Program-made: the position numbers and the translations under genes
The notes under the pieces: model-generated
What the model saw: the letters and a program-made list of their open reading frames with translations, nothing else
The model's database searches: none
Told to the model about the DNA's origin: nothing
Part shown: piece after piece, positions 9,023 to 15,844 of the stretch
Layout of the letters: each line of letters starts with the position of its first letter
How positions within the stretch are numbered: the stretch's first letter is position 1
DNA from: Bacillota bacterium
GTDB lineage: Bacteria; Bacillota; Clostridia; Clostridiales; Clostridiaceae
Direction: 5' to 3'
Length of the DNA stretch: 64,000 nucleotides
Assembly: GCA_030706015.1 (NCBI GenBank)
Contig: JAUZPI010000014.1
Coordinates: 3,080 to 67,079 of the forward strand

Positions 9023-9562
9023 TTATTTTTTCTTTCTACGTTCCAATGAAACCTTTAAAGTTAATAATAAGTCATTAGCAACCTCTAAAATTTCATCATC
9101 ACTCATATCTTTTAAGTTATATCCACCATATGCCATCAGTGCTGGTTGCTCCAATATAAACTTAATTGCATCTTGTGCAGAATCGAAAACAAAATCTCTA
9201 TCATTGCTAAGTTTGTCATAAATGTAATTCATCTTTATAGAAGGATCATTTTTTATCATATCTTTAACTGCTTCCTTCTCATCAACAGTTGCATCATTCC
9301 ATTCAGTATCCATATATTTACTTATCTTTTCATCAATACCACTATCGAAGAAAGAAATATCAACATTACACGCATGTGCAATTTCTGTTAATAATACAAA
9401 ACTTGGATATGTTCTACCAGCTTCTATATCACCAATATAGCTTCTGGATCTATTTACAACATCAGCTAAGTTTTTTTGAGTGAATTTCTTTCCGTCTTTC
9501 TCGCTTTTTATCTTTCTCGCTTCTTTAATTAATCTACCTAAATCAATCTTAGAAATTGTCAC
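9023..9562 (-). CDS. XRE-family phage repressor
   Basis: Predicted lysogeny repressor. An N-terminal helix-turn-helix of the XRE/Cro type spans about residues 5-60 (FTQKNLADVVNRSRSYIGDI). A C-terminal region of about 110 residues probably dimerises and may be the ImmA target. Starting from the GTG at 9562 gives 179 residues with AAGGAG nine bases upstream. The in-frame ATG at 9569-9571 overlaps that ribosome-binding site and is a poor start. The gene has a perfect consensus promoter with operator half-sites inside it, so autoregulation is likely. Confidence 0.87.
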   Translation of the reverse strand: MTISKIDLGRLIKEARKIKSEKDGKKFTQKNLADVVNRSRSYIGDIEAGRTYPSFVLLTEIAHACNVDISFFDSGIDEKISKYMDTEWNDATVDEKEAVKDMIKNDPSIKMNYIYDKLSNDRDFVFDSAQDAIKFILEQPALMAYGGYNLKDMSDDEILEVANDLLLTLKVSLERRKKK

Positions 9563-9586
9563 AACAAACATCTCCTTTTTAAAGAA

Positions 9587-9615
9587 ATTATACGTTATTT
9601 ACGTCAATGTGTCAA
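9587..9615 (-). promoter_or_regulatory. Repressor promoter (consensus)
   Basis: On the minus strand, TTGACA (9610-9615) and TATAAT (9587-9592) are separated by exactly 17 bases. Operator half-site TTACGTCA (9599-9606) lies in the spacer, and TGACGTAA (9621-9628) sits just upstream. Confidence 0.85.
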
Positions 9616-9778
9616 TAAAATGACGTAATCATTAGAGATTATTAGCATACAGAATATAACTTGCAAAAACGATTAAATTTAACAAAATAGACGTAATATT
9701 ACGACAATTTGCATTTGAAAAAGATAAGAAAATGACGTAATATATACACATAAATAGAAATGACGTTAGGGCACGTCA
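9591..9778. promoter_or_regulatory. Lysogeny control region with ACGT-core operators
   Basis: The 232-base gap between repressor and Cro-like gene holds repeated copies of TGACGTAA or close variants. They are at 9591-9597, 9599-9606 (reverse), 9621-9628, 9689-9696, 9699-9706 (reverse), 9733-9740, 9761-9768 and 9772-9778 (reverse). They pair into inverted repeats. One is a perfect 12-bp palindrome CGTAATATTACG (9692-9703). Another is TGACGT-6-ACGTCA (9761-9778), just before the Cro-like gene. Confidence 0.8.
9715..9743 (+). promoter_or_regulatory. Early rightward promoter
   Basis: TTGAAA (9715-9720) and TAATAT (9738-9743) are separated by 17 bases. An operator half-site TGACGTAA (9733-9740) overlaps the -10 element, so repressor binding should block this promoter. 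Confidence 0.75.
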
Positions 9779-9794
9779 ATGAGGAGGTGGAATT

Positions 9795-10004
9795 TTGATA
9801 GAAGTTGGCAAATTAGCATGGAATAAAAAGATAGAAGTTCTTCGCGTACTAAACAACTTAACACAGGAGGAAGCAGCGGCTAAATGTAACACAACACAAA
9901 AAGTGTTTTGGAGCTGGGAGAATGGAAAAAGATATCCAAGGGAAAATAGCAGGTTGGCAATAGCAAAGGCATTCAATGTAAAAGCAGAGGACATATTCGG
10001 ATAA
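9795..10004 (+). CDS. Cro-like XRE DNA-binding protein
   Basis: A 69-residue single-domain helix-turn-helix protein (LTQEEAAAKCNTTQKVFWSW is the recognition region), divergent from the repressor. It is probably the antagonist that commits the phage to early gene expression. The start is TTG at 9795, preceded by GAGGAGGTGG. It is the first gene of the rightward early operon and is followed 23 bases later by an excisionase-like gene. Confidence 0.85.
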   Translation: MIEVGKLAWNKKIEVLRVLNNLTQEEAAAKCNTTQKVFWSWENGKRYPRENSRLAIAKAFNVKAEDIFG

Positions 10005-10027
10005 ATCATTATTATGGAGGTATATAC

Positions 10028-10213
10028 ATGGAGAAAATATATTCAGTAAAAGAGGTTTGTAATTATCTTAAAGTTGGAGCGCCGACAGTGTATGAGCTTA
10101 TCGCACAGAATCAACTTATAGCGAGAAAGGTGGGGAAAGCATATAAAATCACAGAAACTGCACTAACAAAGTATGTAACATCATTATCAGAAAATGTACA
10201 AGTCTCAAATTAA
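10028..10213 (+). CDS. Excisionase-family (MerR-like HTH) protein
   Basis: A 61-residue winged helix-turn-helix of the excisionase/helix_turn_helix_17 type. MEKIYSVKEVCNYLKVGAPT begins the domain, and an RKVGKAYKI wing follows. It could direct excision together with the integrase, or act as a regulator. The prophage has a second protein of this type next to attR (46816-47022). The ATG has TGGAGG nine bases upstream. Confidence 0.75.
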   Translation: MEKIYSVKEVCNYLKVGAPTVYELIAQNQLIARKVGKAYKITETALTKYVTSLSENVQVSN

Positions 10214-10358
10214 CAAGAAATGAATTTGCAAGGAAAGATATGGGACAAGCACTAGTTTAAATATCAAATCCCACCAGTGACTAAGGGAATGTATTCAAGG
10301 CTCCAGCAAAGACCTGTTGGTTCTAAAGGTAAGGAAATATGAAAGGAAAGTGATTTGA

Positions 10359-10523
10359 ATGAACTACAAAGAAATTTTAGAAAGTCAAATATCATTATTA
10401 CAAGCGAAGCAGAAAGCTGAAATCAATGTTTCAGAAATATGTTTAATAGCTATGACAATTATACAACTAACAAAAGAGTCGGCTGCACTCGAAATGCAAG
10501 CGCAGCCAATAAATAGAAGTTAA
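10359..10523 (+). CDS. Small phage protein, unknown
   Basis: A 54-residue reading frame starting MNYKEILESQISLLQAKQ, with AAAGGAAAG upstream of the ATG. It is predicted largely helical, with a hydrophobic heptad pattern. It ends nine bases before the stop codon of the convergent gene at 10533. I do not recognise a family. Coding potential rests on the ribosome-binding site and the tight fit. The preceding 145 bases (10214-10358) hold nothing I can identify. Confidence 0.55.
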   Translation: MNYKEILESQISLLQAKQKAEINVSEICLIAMTIIQLTKESAALEMQAQPINRS

Positions 10524-10532
10524 AGTATATGG

Positions 10533-10712
10533 CTATTTTTCGGTGTTTTTATCTGAATTTGAAATTGTGTTATATGCTGTTTGATATACGTCAGAGATAA
10601 CTTTAACTTCTAACCAGGAGCCGTTGAATTGTCCTGTGCTACAAGCATTACCCACAGCATTTAACCAAGCAACAGTTATTTCGGTTGCTAATTCTTCATT
10701 AGATTTTGACAT
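10533..10712 (-). CDS. Small phage protein, unknown
   Basis: A 59-residue acidic protein (MSKSNEELATEITVAWLNAV...) of a type I have the impression recurs in clostridial phage early regions. No function is known. The ATG at 10712 has AAAGGA at suitable spacing. A GTG at 10721 abuts the ribosome-binding site and is less likely. It is transcribed leftward, opposite to the early operon, convergent with the 54-residue frame. Confidence 0.6.
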   Translation of the reverse strand: MSKSNEELATEITVAWLNAVGNACSTGQFNGSWLEVKVISDVYQTAYNTISNSDKNTEK

Positions 10713-10859
10713 TAATATCACATCCTTTCTATAGGATATTATTCTACAAGAATATGTAAAAACCTTTAATTAATTACACAGAGATGTGTTCACGAGTAAT
10801 TTAATAAGAATATCAGACGAAGGTGTGTGTGAATATAAGCAGCCTAAGGGGGAATAAAA

Positions 10860-11099
10860 GTGCAAAGAGACAAACTCAAATATATAAAAGATAAAGGTTT
10901 TATTGAATTTGACAAAGACCAAATGATAAAGGAACTAACAGAGAAAGGTACCTTTTCAGAAGAAAAAATAAGAGAGTTGGTATCAAGATATAAATATTAC
11001 ATAATCATGTCGAATGGTAACAAGATGTTTTATAGTGCAGATTATATAGAAAATCATACTATTGAGGAAATCGAGGCATCATTCAAAAAAATAAATTAG
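10860..11099 (+). CDS. Hypothetical phage protein
   Basis: A 79-residue charged protein (MQRDKLKYIKDKGFIEFDKD...) starting at GTG, with AAGGGGGAA upstream. It has no signal peptide or membrane segment, and I do not recognise a family. The next gene is convergent. Confidence 0.6.
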   Translation: MQRDKLKYIKDKGFIEFDKDQMIKELTEKGTFSEEKIRELVSRYKYYIIMSNGNKMFYSADYIENHTIEEIEASFKKIN

Positions 11100-11118
11100 C
11101 TGGCCGCGAAAGACCAGC
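11090..11118 (-). terminator. Terminator for the DUF2513 gene
   Basis: AGCTGG (11098-11103) pairs with CCAGCT (11113-11118). On the minus strand the hairpin is followed by AATTTATTTTTTT, a good intrinsic terminator for the leftward gene at 11131. Confidence 0.7.
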
Positions 11119-11130
11119 TGAGAGGTAATG

Positions 11131-11499
11131 TTATTGAGGTAAAAATTTAAATATTTCTTTTTTAGCATATTCAGCAAGTATAGGTAAACTGGCAGAAGCA
11201 AGGGTTTTAGTTTTTTCTTTAACATTAGACCAAACTTTATTGTCTCTAATATTATCTATGTATTCATGGCCTTCCCAAGATAGGCAAGAAATATCTTGTG
11301 GAGCATTTTCAGCATAAAAAACATCATCAACTAAACAAGCCTGATGTATTTTTCTAACATGATAGTTAATAGTATCTTCACTGTACTTAGGTTGCAACTT
11401 GCTTCTTAGGTCCTGAGCAGATACACAACAAAATTCGTCAGTAGTATTTTTCTCGATGTATAGAAGAATCTCTCTAATACAATCATGATCTAGACGCAT
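11131..11499 (-). CDS. DUF2513 domain protein
   Basis: A 122-residue protein with the family's hallmark N-terminus MRLDHDCIREILLYIE and the C-terminal GHEYIDNIRDNKVW motif. DUF2513 proteins are common in phages and integrative elements. They look like winged-helix proteins, but their role is unknown. The ATG at 11499 has AAAGGGGGTG upstream. The upstream GTG at 11508 overlaps that site. It is transcribed leftward and has its own terminator. Confidence 0.8.
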   Translation of the reverse strand: MRLDHDCIREILLYIEKNTTDEFCCVSAQDLRSKLQPKYSEDTINYHVRKIHQACLVDDVFYAENAPQDISCLSWEGHEYIDNIRDNKVWSNVKEKTKTLASASLPILAEYAKKEIFKFLPQ

Positions 11500-11628
11500 A
11501 CAACACACCCCCTTTCAACAAAATTTTACCACAAGTGGGACAAGTATTCAAAGAAGGTGATGGTAGTAATAGTGAGCGACATTGAGGTGGATGTAAAGAC
11601 AGAATATTTATTTTAGGAGGTAGAGAGT

Positions 11629-11847
11629 TTGAAACATGGGAAGAGACCAAAGCTAAAGCAAAAAGTAAGAATAGAGCAGTTAGGACTAGATGCAGAGTTA
11701 TGGCTAGTTGTAAAGAATACAACAGAAGATTTTCACATTTTCAATCCAAGCATTGGAGAGTTAAGAGAATATAAGATAGGGGAGGATGGTGATGCAACTC
11801 TCAAAAAGACAAAAAGAGTTGATAAGAAAGCTAGGATATCACGCTAA
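11629..11847 (+). CDS. DUF6906-like small protein
   Basis: A 72-residue basic protein (MKHGKRPKLKQKVRIEQLGL). It has the LNPxNWLVVKN-like core (LDAELWLVVKNTTEDFHIF) that I associate with the DUF6906 phage family. The role is unknown. The start is TTG with TAGGAGG nine bases upstream. Its 3' end overlaps the next small gene in another frame. Confidence 0.7.
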   Translation: MKHGKRPKLKQKVRIEQLGLDAELWLVVKNTTEDFHIFNPSIGELREYKIGEDGDATLKKTKRVDKKARISR

Positions 11848-11932
11848 GAATTATAAATTAGTATTCGGAAACCACGAATACTATGAGTTCGAAAATATAA
11901 AAAACCATAAAAGGTTATTAATTAGATATTGA
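11792..11932 (+). CDS. Small phage protein overlapping DUF6906 gene
   Basis: A 46-residue frame (MQLSKRQKELIRKLGYHAKN...) beginning inside the previous gene, with GGGGAGGATGGTG upstream. It resembles the preceding protein in layout: a basic KRQK start, then LGYHAKNYKLVFGN. It may be a divergent member of the same family. It ends TATTGA at 11932. Confidence 0.6.
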   Translation: MQLSKRQKELIRKLGYHAKNYKLVFGNHEYYEFENIKNHKRLLIRY

Positions 11933-11952
11933 TTTATAAAGAAGGTGATTAT

Positions 11953-12504
11953 TTGAAGAAAAAATTAAGATTTACGGAAGGTATTGAAGATCTTACATTC
12001 GAGCAGGTGCTTGAAAGATTTAAAAAGTTTAGAAATAAAACAAGTTGTGAATGGATTAATGCTCTTGAGATAGATAAAGATGATGCCAAGCAAATTATAG
12101 ACATTGAGATATGGAAAGCTTTTATGGCTTATGATATTAAGTTAAATACTAATTTCAGCACTATTGCTTTTAAGTATGTAATGCAAGAGCAGCAAAGACT
12201 ATGGAGAAAATCAGAAGCTTCTTCCAGAAAAAATAAATATGGGCCTGACTATTACCTGGATAAAAAAATAGGTGAAGGTGGTGAGGATTTCTACAGGTAC
12301 GTAAAGAAAGGCGAGTTTGAAGCAGATGTTTTATTAGAAGTAACAATATGCAATTTGCTAAAAAAGTACAAACCCAATCAAAAGAGGTCTGTTGAAATGA
12401 TGATGGAAGGGTATTCTGGAGTTGAAATATTAGAGAAGGTACCTATAAGCCATACCACTTTGACTAAGTATAAAAAAGAATTTGTACAAGCATTGGAGGG
12501 ATAA
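11953..12504 (+). CDS. Sigma-70-like phage protein
   Basis: A 183-residue protein. Residues about 45-85 resemble sigma region 2 (EIWKAFMAYDIKLNTNFSTI). The C-terminal 40 residues look like a helix-turn-helix (VEILEKVPISHTTLTKYKKE), as in region 4. It probably binds RNA polymerase or regulates phage transcription, but this rests on pattern only. The TTG at 11953 has GAAGGTGAT upstream. A TTG at 11929 is also in frame. Confidence 0.55.
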   Translation: MKKKLRFTEGIEDLTFEQVLERFKKFRNKTSCEWINALEIDKDDAKQIIDIEIWKAFMAYDIKLNTNFSTIAFKYVMQEQQRLWRKSEASSRKNKYGPDYYLDKKIGEGGEDFYRYVKKGEFEADVLLEVTICNLLKKYKPNQKRSVEMMMEGYSGVEILEKVPISHTTLTKYKKEFVQALEG

Positions 12505-12506
12505 TT

Positions 12507-12668
12507 ATGTTCACTACAATGGGCCAGAAGATACTAATTGTATATAGCATTATTTTAGTTGTCGGTGTAATGCTAGAGAGCTTTAAGAAATTTAATAAGG
12601 GGAGGGGAAAGGGATGGTTAAGTGCATTTCTAATACCAACACTAATACTGTTATTGAATCTGCTATAA
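12507..12668 (+). CDS. Small membrane protein
   Basis: A 53-residue frame with two hydrophobic segments (IVYSIILVVGVML and WLSAFLIPTLILLLNLL) joined by a basic loop (KKFNKGRGKG). It begins two bases after the sigma-like gene, with GGAGGG upstream. Its end overlaps the start of the Spo0E-like gene by 55 bases in another frame. I do not recognise it. Confidence 0.55.
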   Translation: MFTTMGQKILIVYSIILVVGVMLESFKKFNKGRGKGWLSAFLIPTLILLLNLL

Positions 12669-12829
12669 ATCAAGTAGAAAAGGTTAGGGAAGAATTGTAC
12701 AAGCTTATCGAAAGCTGCAATTACAATCTTCAGGATAAGAATGTTATTAAAAAATCTCAGGAACTAGATGAAGAACTAAATAAAAAAGAATTTGAAAAGC
12801 ATAATTTTCTATTGATGGGAAGCATATAA
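12614..12829 (+). CDS. Spo0E-like aspartyl-phosphate phosphatase
   Basis: A 71-residue protein with the Spo0E-family core: a helix (INQVEKVREELYKLIESCNY), a linker, and the signature SQELD in the second helix. Spo0E-type proteins dephosphorylate Spo0A~P and so delay sporulation. Carriage by a prophage suggests it interferes with host sporulation, which is inference. The ATG has GGAGGGGAAAGGG upstream. A terminator hairpin follows at 12906. Confidence 0.82.
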   Translation: MVKCISNTNTNTVIESAINQVEKVREELYKLIESCNYNLQDKNVIKKSQELDEELNKKEFEKHNFLLMGSI

Positions 12830-12905
12830 AGCAATGCTTTAGAAGGTGTAAGTACATGGAAATTAATTACAGCACAATACATTGTACATATTTAGAGGGA
12901 AAGTA

Positions 12906-12951
12906 AAAACACATTATCTTATGGTTGGTAGCCGATAATGTGTTTTCTTAA
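12906..12951 (+). terminator. Intrinsic terminator after Spo0E-like gene
   Basis: A 13-bp stem pairs AAAACACATTATC (12906-12918) with GATAATGTGTTTT (12934-12946), followed by CTT. It ends the first early transcript. Confidence 0.75.
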
Positions 12952-13058
12952 AAGATTTATACGAAATCCTTATCTTTATTCTAAACCAAGTTATACCAAT
13001 AGTCAACAAAATTAAAGTCTTTTCGGCCTTGTAATAGGTATTATCTAATCAACTAAGG

Positions 13059-13078
13059 TTATACACATATTATGCACA
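13059..13078 (+). promoter_or_regulatory. Two tandem DnaA boxes (candidate phage origin)
   Basis: TTATACACA (13059-13067) and TTATGCACA (13070-13078) both fit the DnaA consensus TTATNCACA and lie two bases apart. They are in the 220-base AT-rich gap just upstream of the Rep gene. Otherwise 12952-13172 shows no gene. Confidence 0.5.
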
Positions 13079-13172
13079 GGCTATAAATGACAAGTAAGGA
13101 TATAGGATAAAAGTATATGTCTAACTCTCTTAACAATAGACCTAATAGTTTACTTAGTAAGGGGAGAGATAT

Positions 13173-13910
13173 ATGCCATACAGGGAGAAGAAAATATATA
13201 GTGGGAAAATACTAGAGGTAGAAATATATCCAATCACTATTCAGGAGAGAAAACAGCCAAGGAAGAAAAAAGAGAAGGAATCTCTGCCGAAGCAAAAAAA
13301 CCTAAACGATAAGAATGCTAAGAAGCACCTAATAAGGTTAATTAACACTAATTTTAATGATAAGGATTTAGCAGTACATCTTACATATAAGGATGGAGAG
13401 TTACCGGAAGATGAAAAAGCGGCTAGAAGAGATATAGCAAATTACATAAGAAGGGTAAAACACTATAGGAAGAAAAACAACCTCCCTGCATTAAAATATA
13501 TAGCAGTAATAGAACATGGGCAGGAAAAGAAAAGGCTTCATCATCACATTATTATGTCAGGAGACATAGATAGAGATATAGCAGAGGAGTTGTGGACCAA
13601 AGGCAGAGCAAATGCGGACAGGCTAAAAGAAGATGAGAATGGATATGAAGCCCTGGGGAGATATATTGCAAAGGATCCTAAGAGGTGCAAGCGTTGGGTA
13701 CAATCTAAAAATTTAAAGCAACCGGTTATTAAAGTGAATGATTTTAAGTTTAGTAGAAGAAAGGCTGAACACATAGCAAAGGCACCAGAGGATAAGGATA
13801 TATTTAATAAGCTTTATCCGGAATACGTGCTAAATGAATGTAAGGTAGAAACAAATGAAATCTATGGAGGAACCTATTTATATATAAAAATGAGAAAATT
13901 AAAGATTTAA
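13173..13910 (+). CDS. HUH-type rolling-circle replication initiator-like protein
   Basis: A 245-residue basic protein. The HUH metal motif appears as RLHHHIIM, preceded by a beta-strand AVIEHG. A candidate nicking tyrosine lies in YEALGRYIAKDPKRCK. This layout matches Rep proteins of the G2P/ORF2 type found in Firmicute phages and plasmids. It probably nicks the phage origin to start replication. No DnaD, DnaC-like loader or primase is visible in the prophage, which makes this the best replication gene. The ATG is preceded by AAGGGGAGAG. Confidence 0.75.
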   Translation: MPYREKKIYSGKILEVEIYPITIQERKQPRKKKEKESLPKQKNLNDKNAKKHLIRLINTNFNDKDLAVHLTYKDGELPEDEKAARRDIANYIRRVKHYRKKNNLPALKYIAVIEHGQEKKRLHHHIIMSGDIDRDIAEELWTKGRANADRLKEDENGYEALGRYIAKDPKRCKRWVQSKNLKQPVIKVNDFKFSRRKAEHIAKAPEDKDIFNKLYPEYVLNECKVETNEIYGGTYLYIKMRKLKI

Positions 13911-13925
13911 GAAGGAGCGGTAAAA

Positions 13926-14303
13926 ATGTTAGAGAAAGCTATTGAAAAAATCAAGACAGAAATGGGCCAAAACAAAGGTGATGAATACATCCAGGTAATA
14001 GGAGAGTTCTTACTACAGTATCTACAGGATAATCCAAAAGCTGCAGAAAAGATACTTGATGATAAAAAGACTATAGCAAAGAGCATTACTGAGATGGAGA
14101 AGGTTGCTGCAAAAAAACAGAAGAATAAGCGTGCGTGCATAGGACCACAGGAAGCCATTGAGATAATAACAAAGTATTTTGAATTTGAGACAAGTTCTGC
14201 ATTACCTCAGGTTGTATCAGAAATAAAAGTTGCTAACCATGAGGACAAAGCTAAAGGTAGTGGTTTTGACATAAATCTTGATGAATTACTTGAGGAGGTG
14301 TAA
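13926..14303 (+). CDS. pcfK: PcfK-like protein
   Basis: A 125-residue helical protein (MLEKAIEKIKTEMGQNKGDE...) ending in an acidic tail. It is called PcfK-like because it has that family's size and form and directly precedes a clear PcfJ homologue. That is the pairing seen on conjugative plasmid pCF10 and in phages. The function is unknown. The ATG follows AAGGAGCGG. Its end is four bases from the PcfJ start. Confidence 0.65.
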   Translation: MLEKAIEKIKTEMGQNKGDEYIQVIGEFLLQYLQDNPKAAEKILDDKKTIAKSITEMEKVAAKKQKNKRACIGPQEAIEIITKYFEFETSSALPQVVSEIKVANHEDKAKGSGFDINLDELLEEV

Positions 14304-14307
14304 GGAA

Positions 14308-15825
14308 ATGCATGAGGATTATATGCAACATTTTTCCTCAGAAATTAGTGAGGAAATTGAAAATTATGCTATTGAGGAACCTTTGAAATTCAGTAGATAC
14401 ATTTTTACAAGAAGAGAAGGAAAGCATCAGTATGGATACTGTACCCATTGTGGAAATGAATATAAGACCGTTGGATTAAAACATAATGAAGAAGCGGAAT
14501 GTCCTTACTGTAAAAGTATGTGTACTGTAAAATCAAGTGGAAGAGGACGTAAATATATGGTTGATGAAGCTCTCTTTGAGTTTTATGATAAGTCGCTAAT
14601 AAATCCCAATATTATCACTGCGCAAGAGATACGTGTTACCAAGGACTATAGAAACAGTTATAAGGATCCTAGAACCAGCTACACCATATTTGCCAGATTT
14701 ATTTTTGAAATGGGCAATAGTGTAATGATAGAGAGAGATTGTTGGGGAAATGGCTTTCATAAGACAAAGAGTGTACACAAAAATGTAATAGGCTATTTGA
14801 TTAAATTACCATACACATTTTCAAGGGCAAGTATAAAAAAGGCGGTAAAAGATACACCATTTCGATACAGTACTTGGGATTCATACACAAAGAGCCAGAG
14901 CAGTATGGTAAAGTTTTTTGACTTATACTCAAAGTATCCAGGTATTGAGTATCTTACAAAAGAAGGTTTTGAAGGACTTGTCATTGACAAGCTTCAGGGT
15001 GCCGGTACATTTAGCGCTGTTAACTGGAGAGCAAATTCTATATTTAAAATGCTAAGAGTTGGTAAAGAAAACTTAAGAGAACTTAAAAACTGTAAGGGTA
15101 AAGATGATTCACTTTTTCTAAGGTTATATCAAATATCTCAAAAAGATAAGTCAAATTTATTGGTTGAAGATATTGATGAGATTCGAGATAGTTGGGGAAT
15201 GTACTTCAGAGAATTACAGAGTGTACATAAGTACATATCATTACGAAAAATGGCCAAATACATTAATCAACAATATAACAAATATAAAAAGCAGTTTTAT
15301 ACAAAAGGTAGTGTATTAACAACGTGGAGAGATTATTTAGCTGATTGTGAAACGCTTGAAATGAATCTAAAAGATGAGCACGTCCTATATCCTAAAAATC
15401 TACATGTTGCCCATCAAAGTACCATTAGCCAAGTTAAAGTAAAAGCAAATGAAAAGTTCAATATAGAAATTAATAAAAGGGCGAAGAACTTAGAGAAATA
15501 TACATTTGAATATGATGAACTAATAATCCGTGCAATAGGAAGCGTTGAAGAGCTTATCAAGGAAGGGGAAGTACTTCATCATTGTGTTGGAAGATATGCA
15601 GAAAGATATGCTAAAGGTGAATCAAGAATATTTGCCATAAGGAAAAAGGATGCAATAGACAAGCCGTATTTCACATTAGAGCTTAATGGGAAGGATGTAA
15701 TAGTGCAGGTACATGGTAAAAACAATTGCAATCCAGGAGAAGATGTTAAGCGATTTATAGAAGCTTTTAAAAGTATAAAGCTAATAAAGAAAAAAGATAA
15801 AGTCAATATAGCTATATCAGCGTAA
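14308..15825 (+). CDS. pcfJ: PcfJ-like protein
   Basis: A 505-residue protein. An N-terminal zinc ribbon (CTHCGNEY near residue 44 and CPYCKS) leads into a long central region. The C-terminal PcfJ domain has the motif LHHCVGRYAERYAKGESRIF and a TLELNGKDVIVQVHGKNN segment. PcfJ proteins occur on plasmids and phages, with unknown biochemical roles. I chose the ATG at 14308 (GAGGAGGTG upstream) over the overlapping ATG at 14278. It is probably co-transcribed with rep and pcfK. Confidence 0.85.
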   Translation: MHEDYMQHFSSEISEEIENYAIEEPLKFSRYIFTRREGKHQYGYCTHCGNEYKTVGLKHNEEAECPYCKSMCTVKSSGRGRKYMVDEALFEFYDKSLINPNIITAQEIRVTKDYRNSYKDPRTSYTIFARFIFEMGNSVMIERDCWGNGFHKTKSVHKNVIGYLIKLPYTFSRASIKKAVKDTPFRYSTWDSYTKSQSSMVKFFDLYSKYPGIEYLTKEGFEGLVIDKLQGAGTFSAVNWRANSIFKMLRVGKENLRELKNCKGKDDSLFLRLYQISQKDKSNLLVEDIDEIRDSWGMYFRELQSVHKYISLRKMAKYINQQYNKYKKQFYTKGSVLTTWRDYLADCETLEMNLKDEHVLYPKNLHVAHQSTISQVKVKANEKFNIEINKRAKNLEKYTFEYDELIIRAIGSVEELIKEGEVLHHCVGRYAERYAKGESRIFAIRKKDAIDKPYFTLELNGKDVIVQVHGKNNCNPGEDVKRFIEAFKSIKLIKKKDKVNIAISA

Positions 15826-15844
15826 CTAGGAGAGGTGAAGGGAA

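Noticed and set aside
7337..9562. Integrative conjugative element rather than phage
   Set aside because: The left end is ICE-like (integrase, ImmA, repressor), and PcfJ/PcfK occur, but a full set of capsid, tail and lysis genes is present and no conjugation genes are.
12854..12904. 16-codon frame after the Spo0E-like gene
   Set aside because: Has a weak ribosome-binding site, but it is too short to support as a gene and lies next to the terminator.
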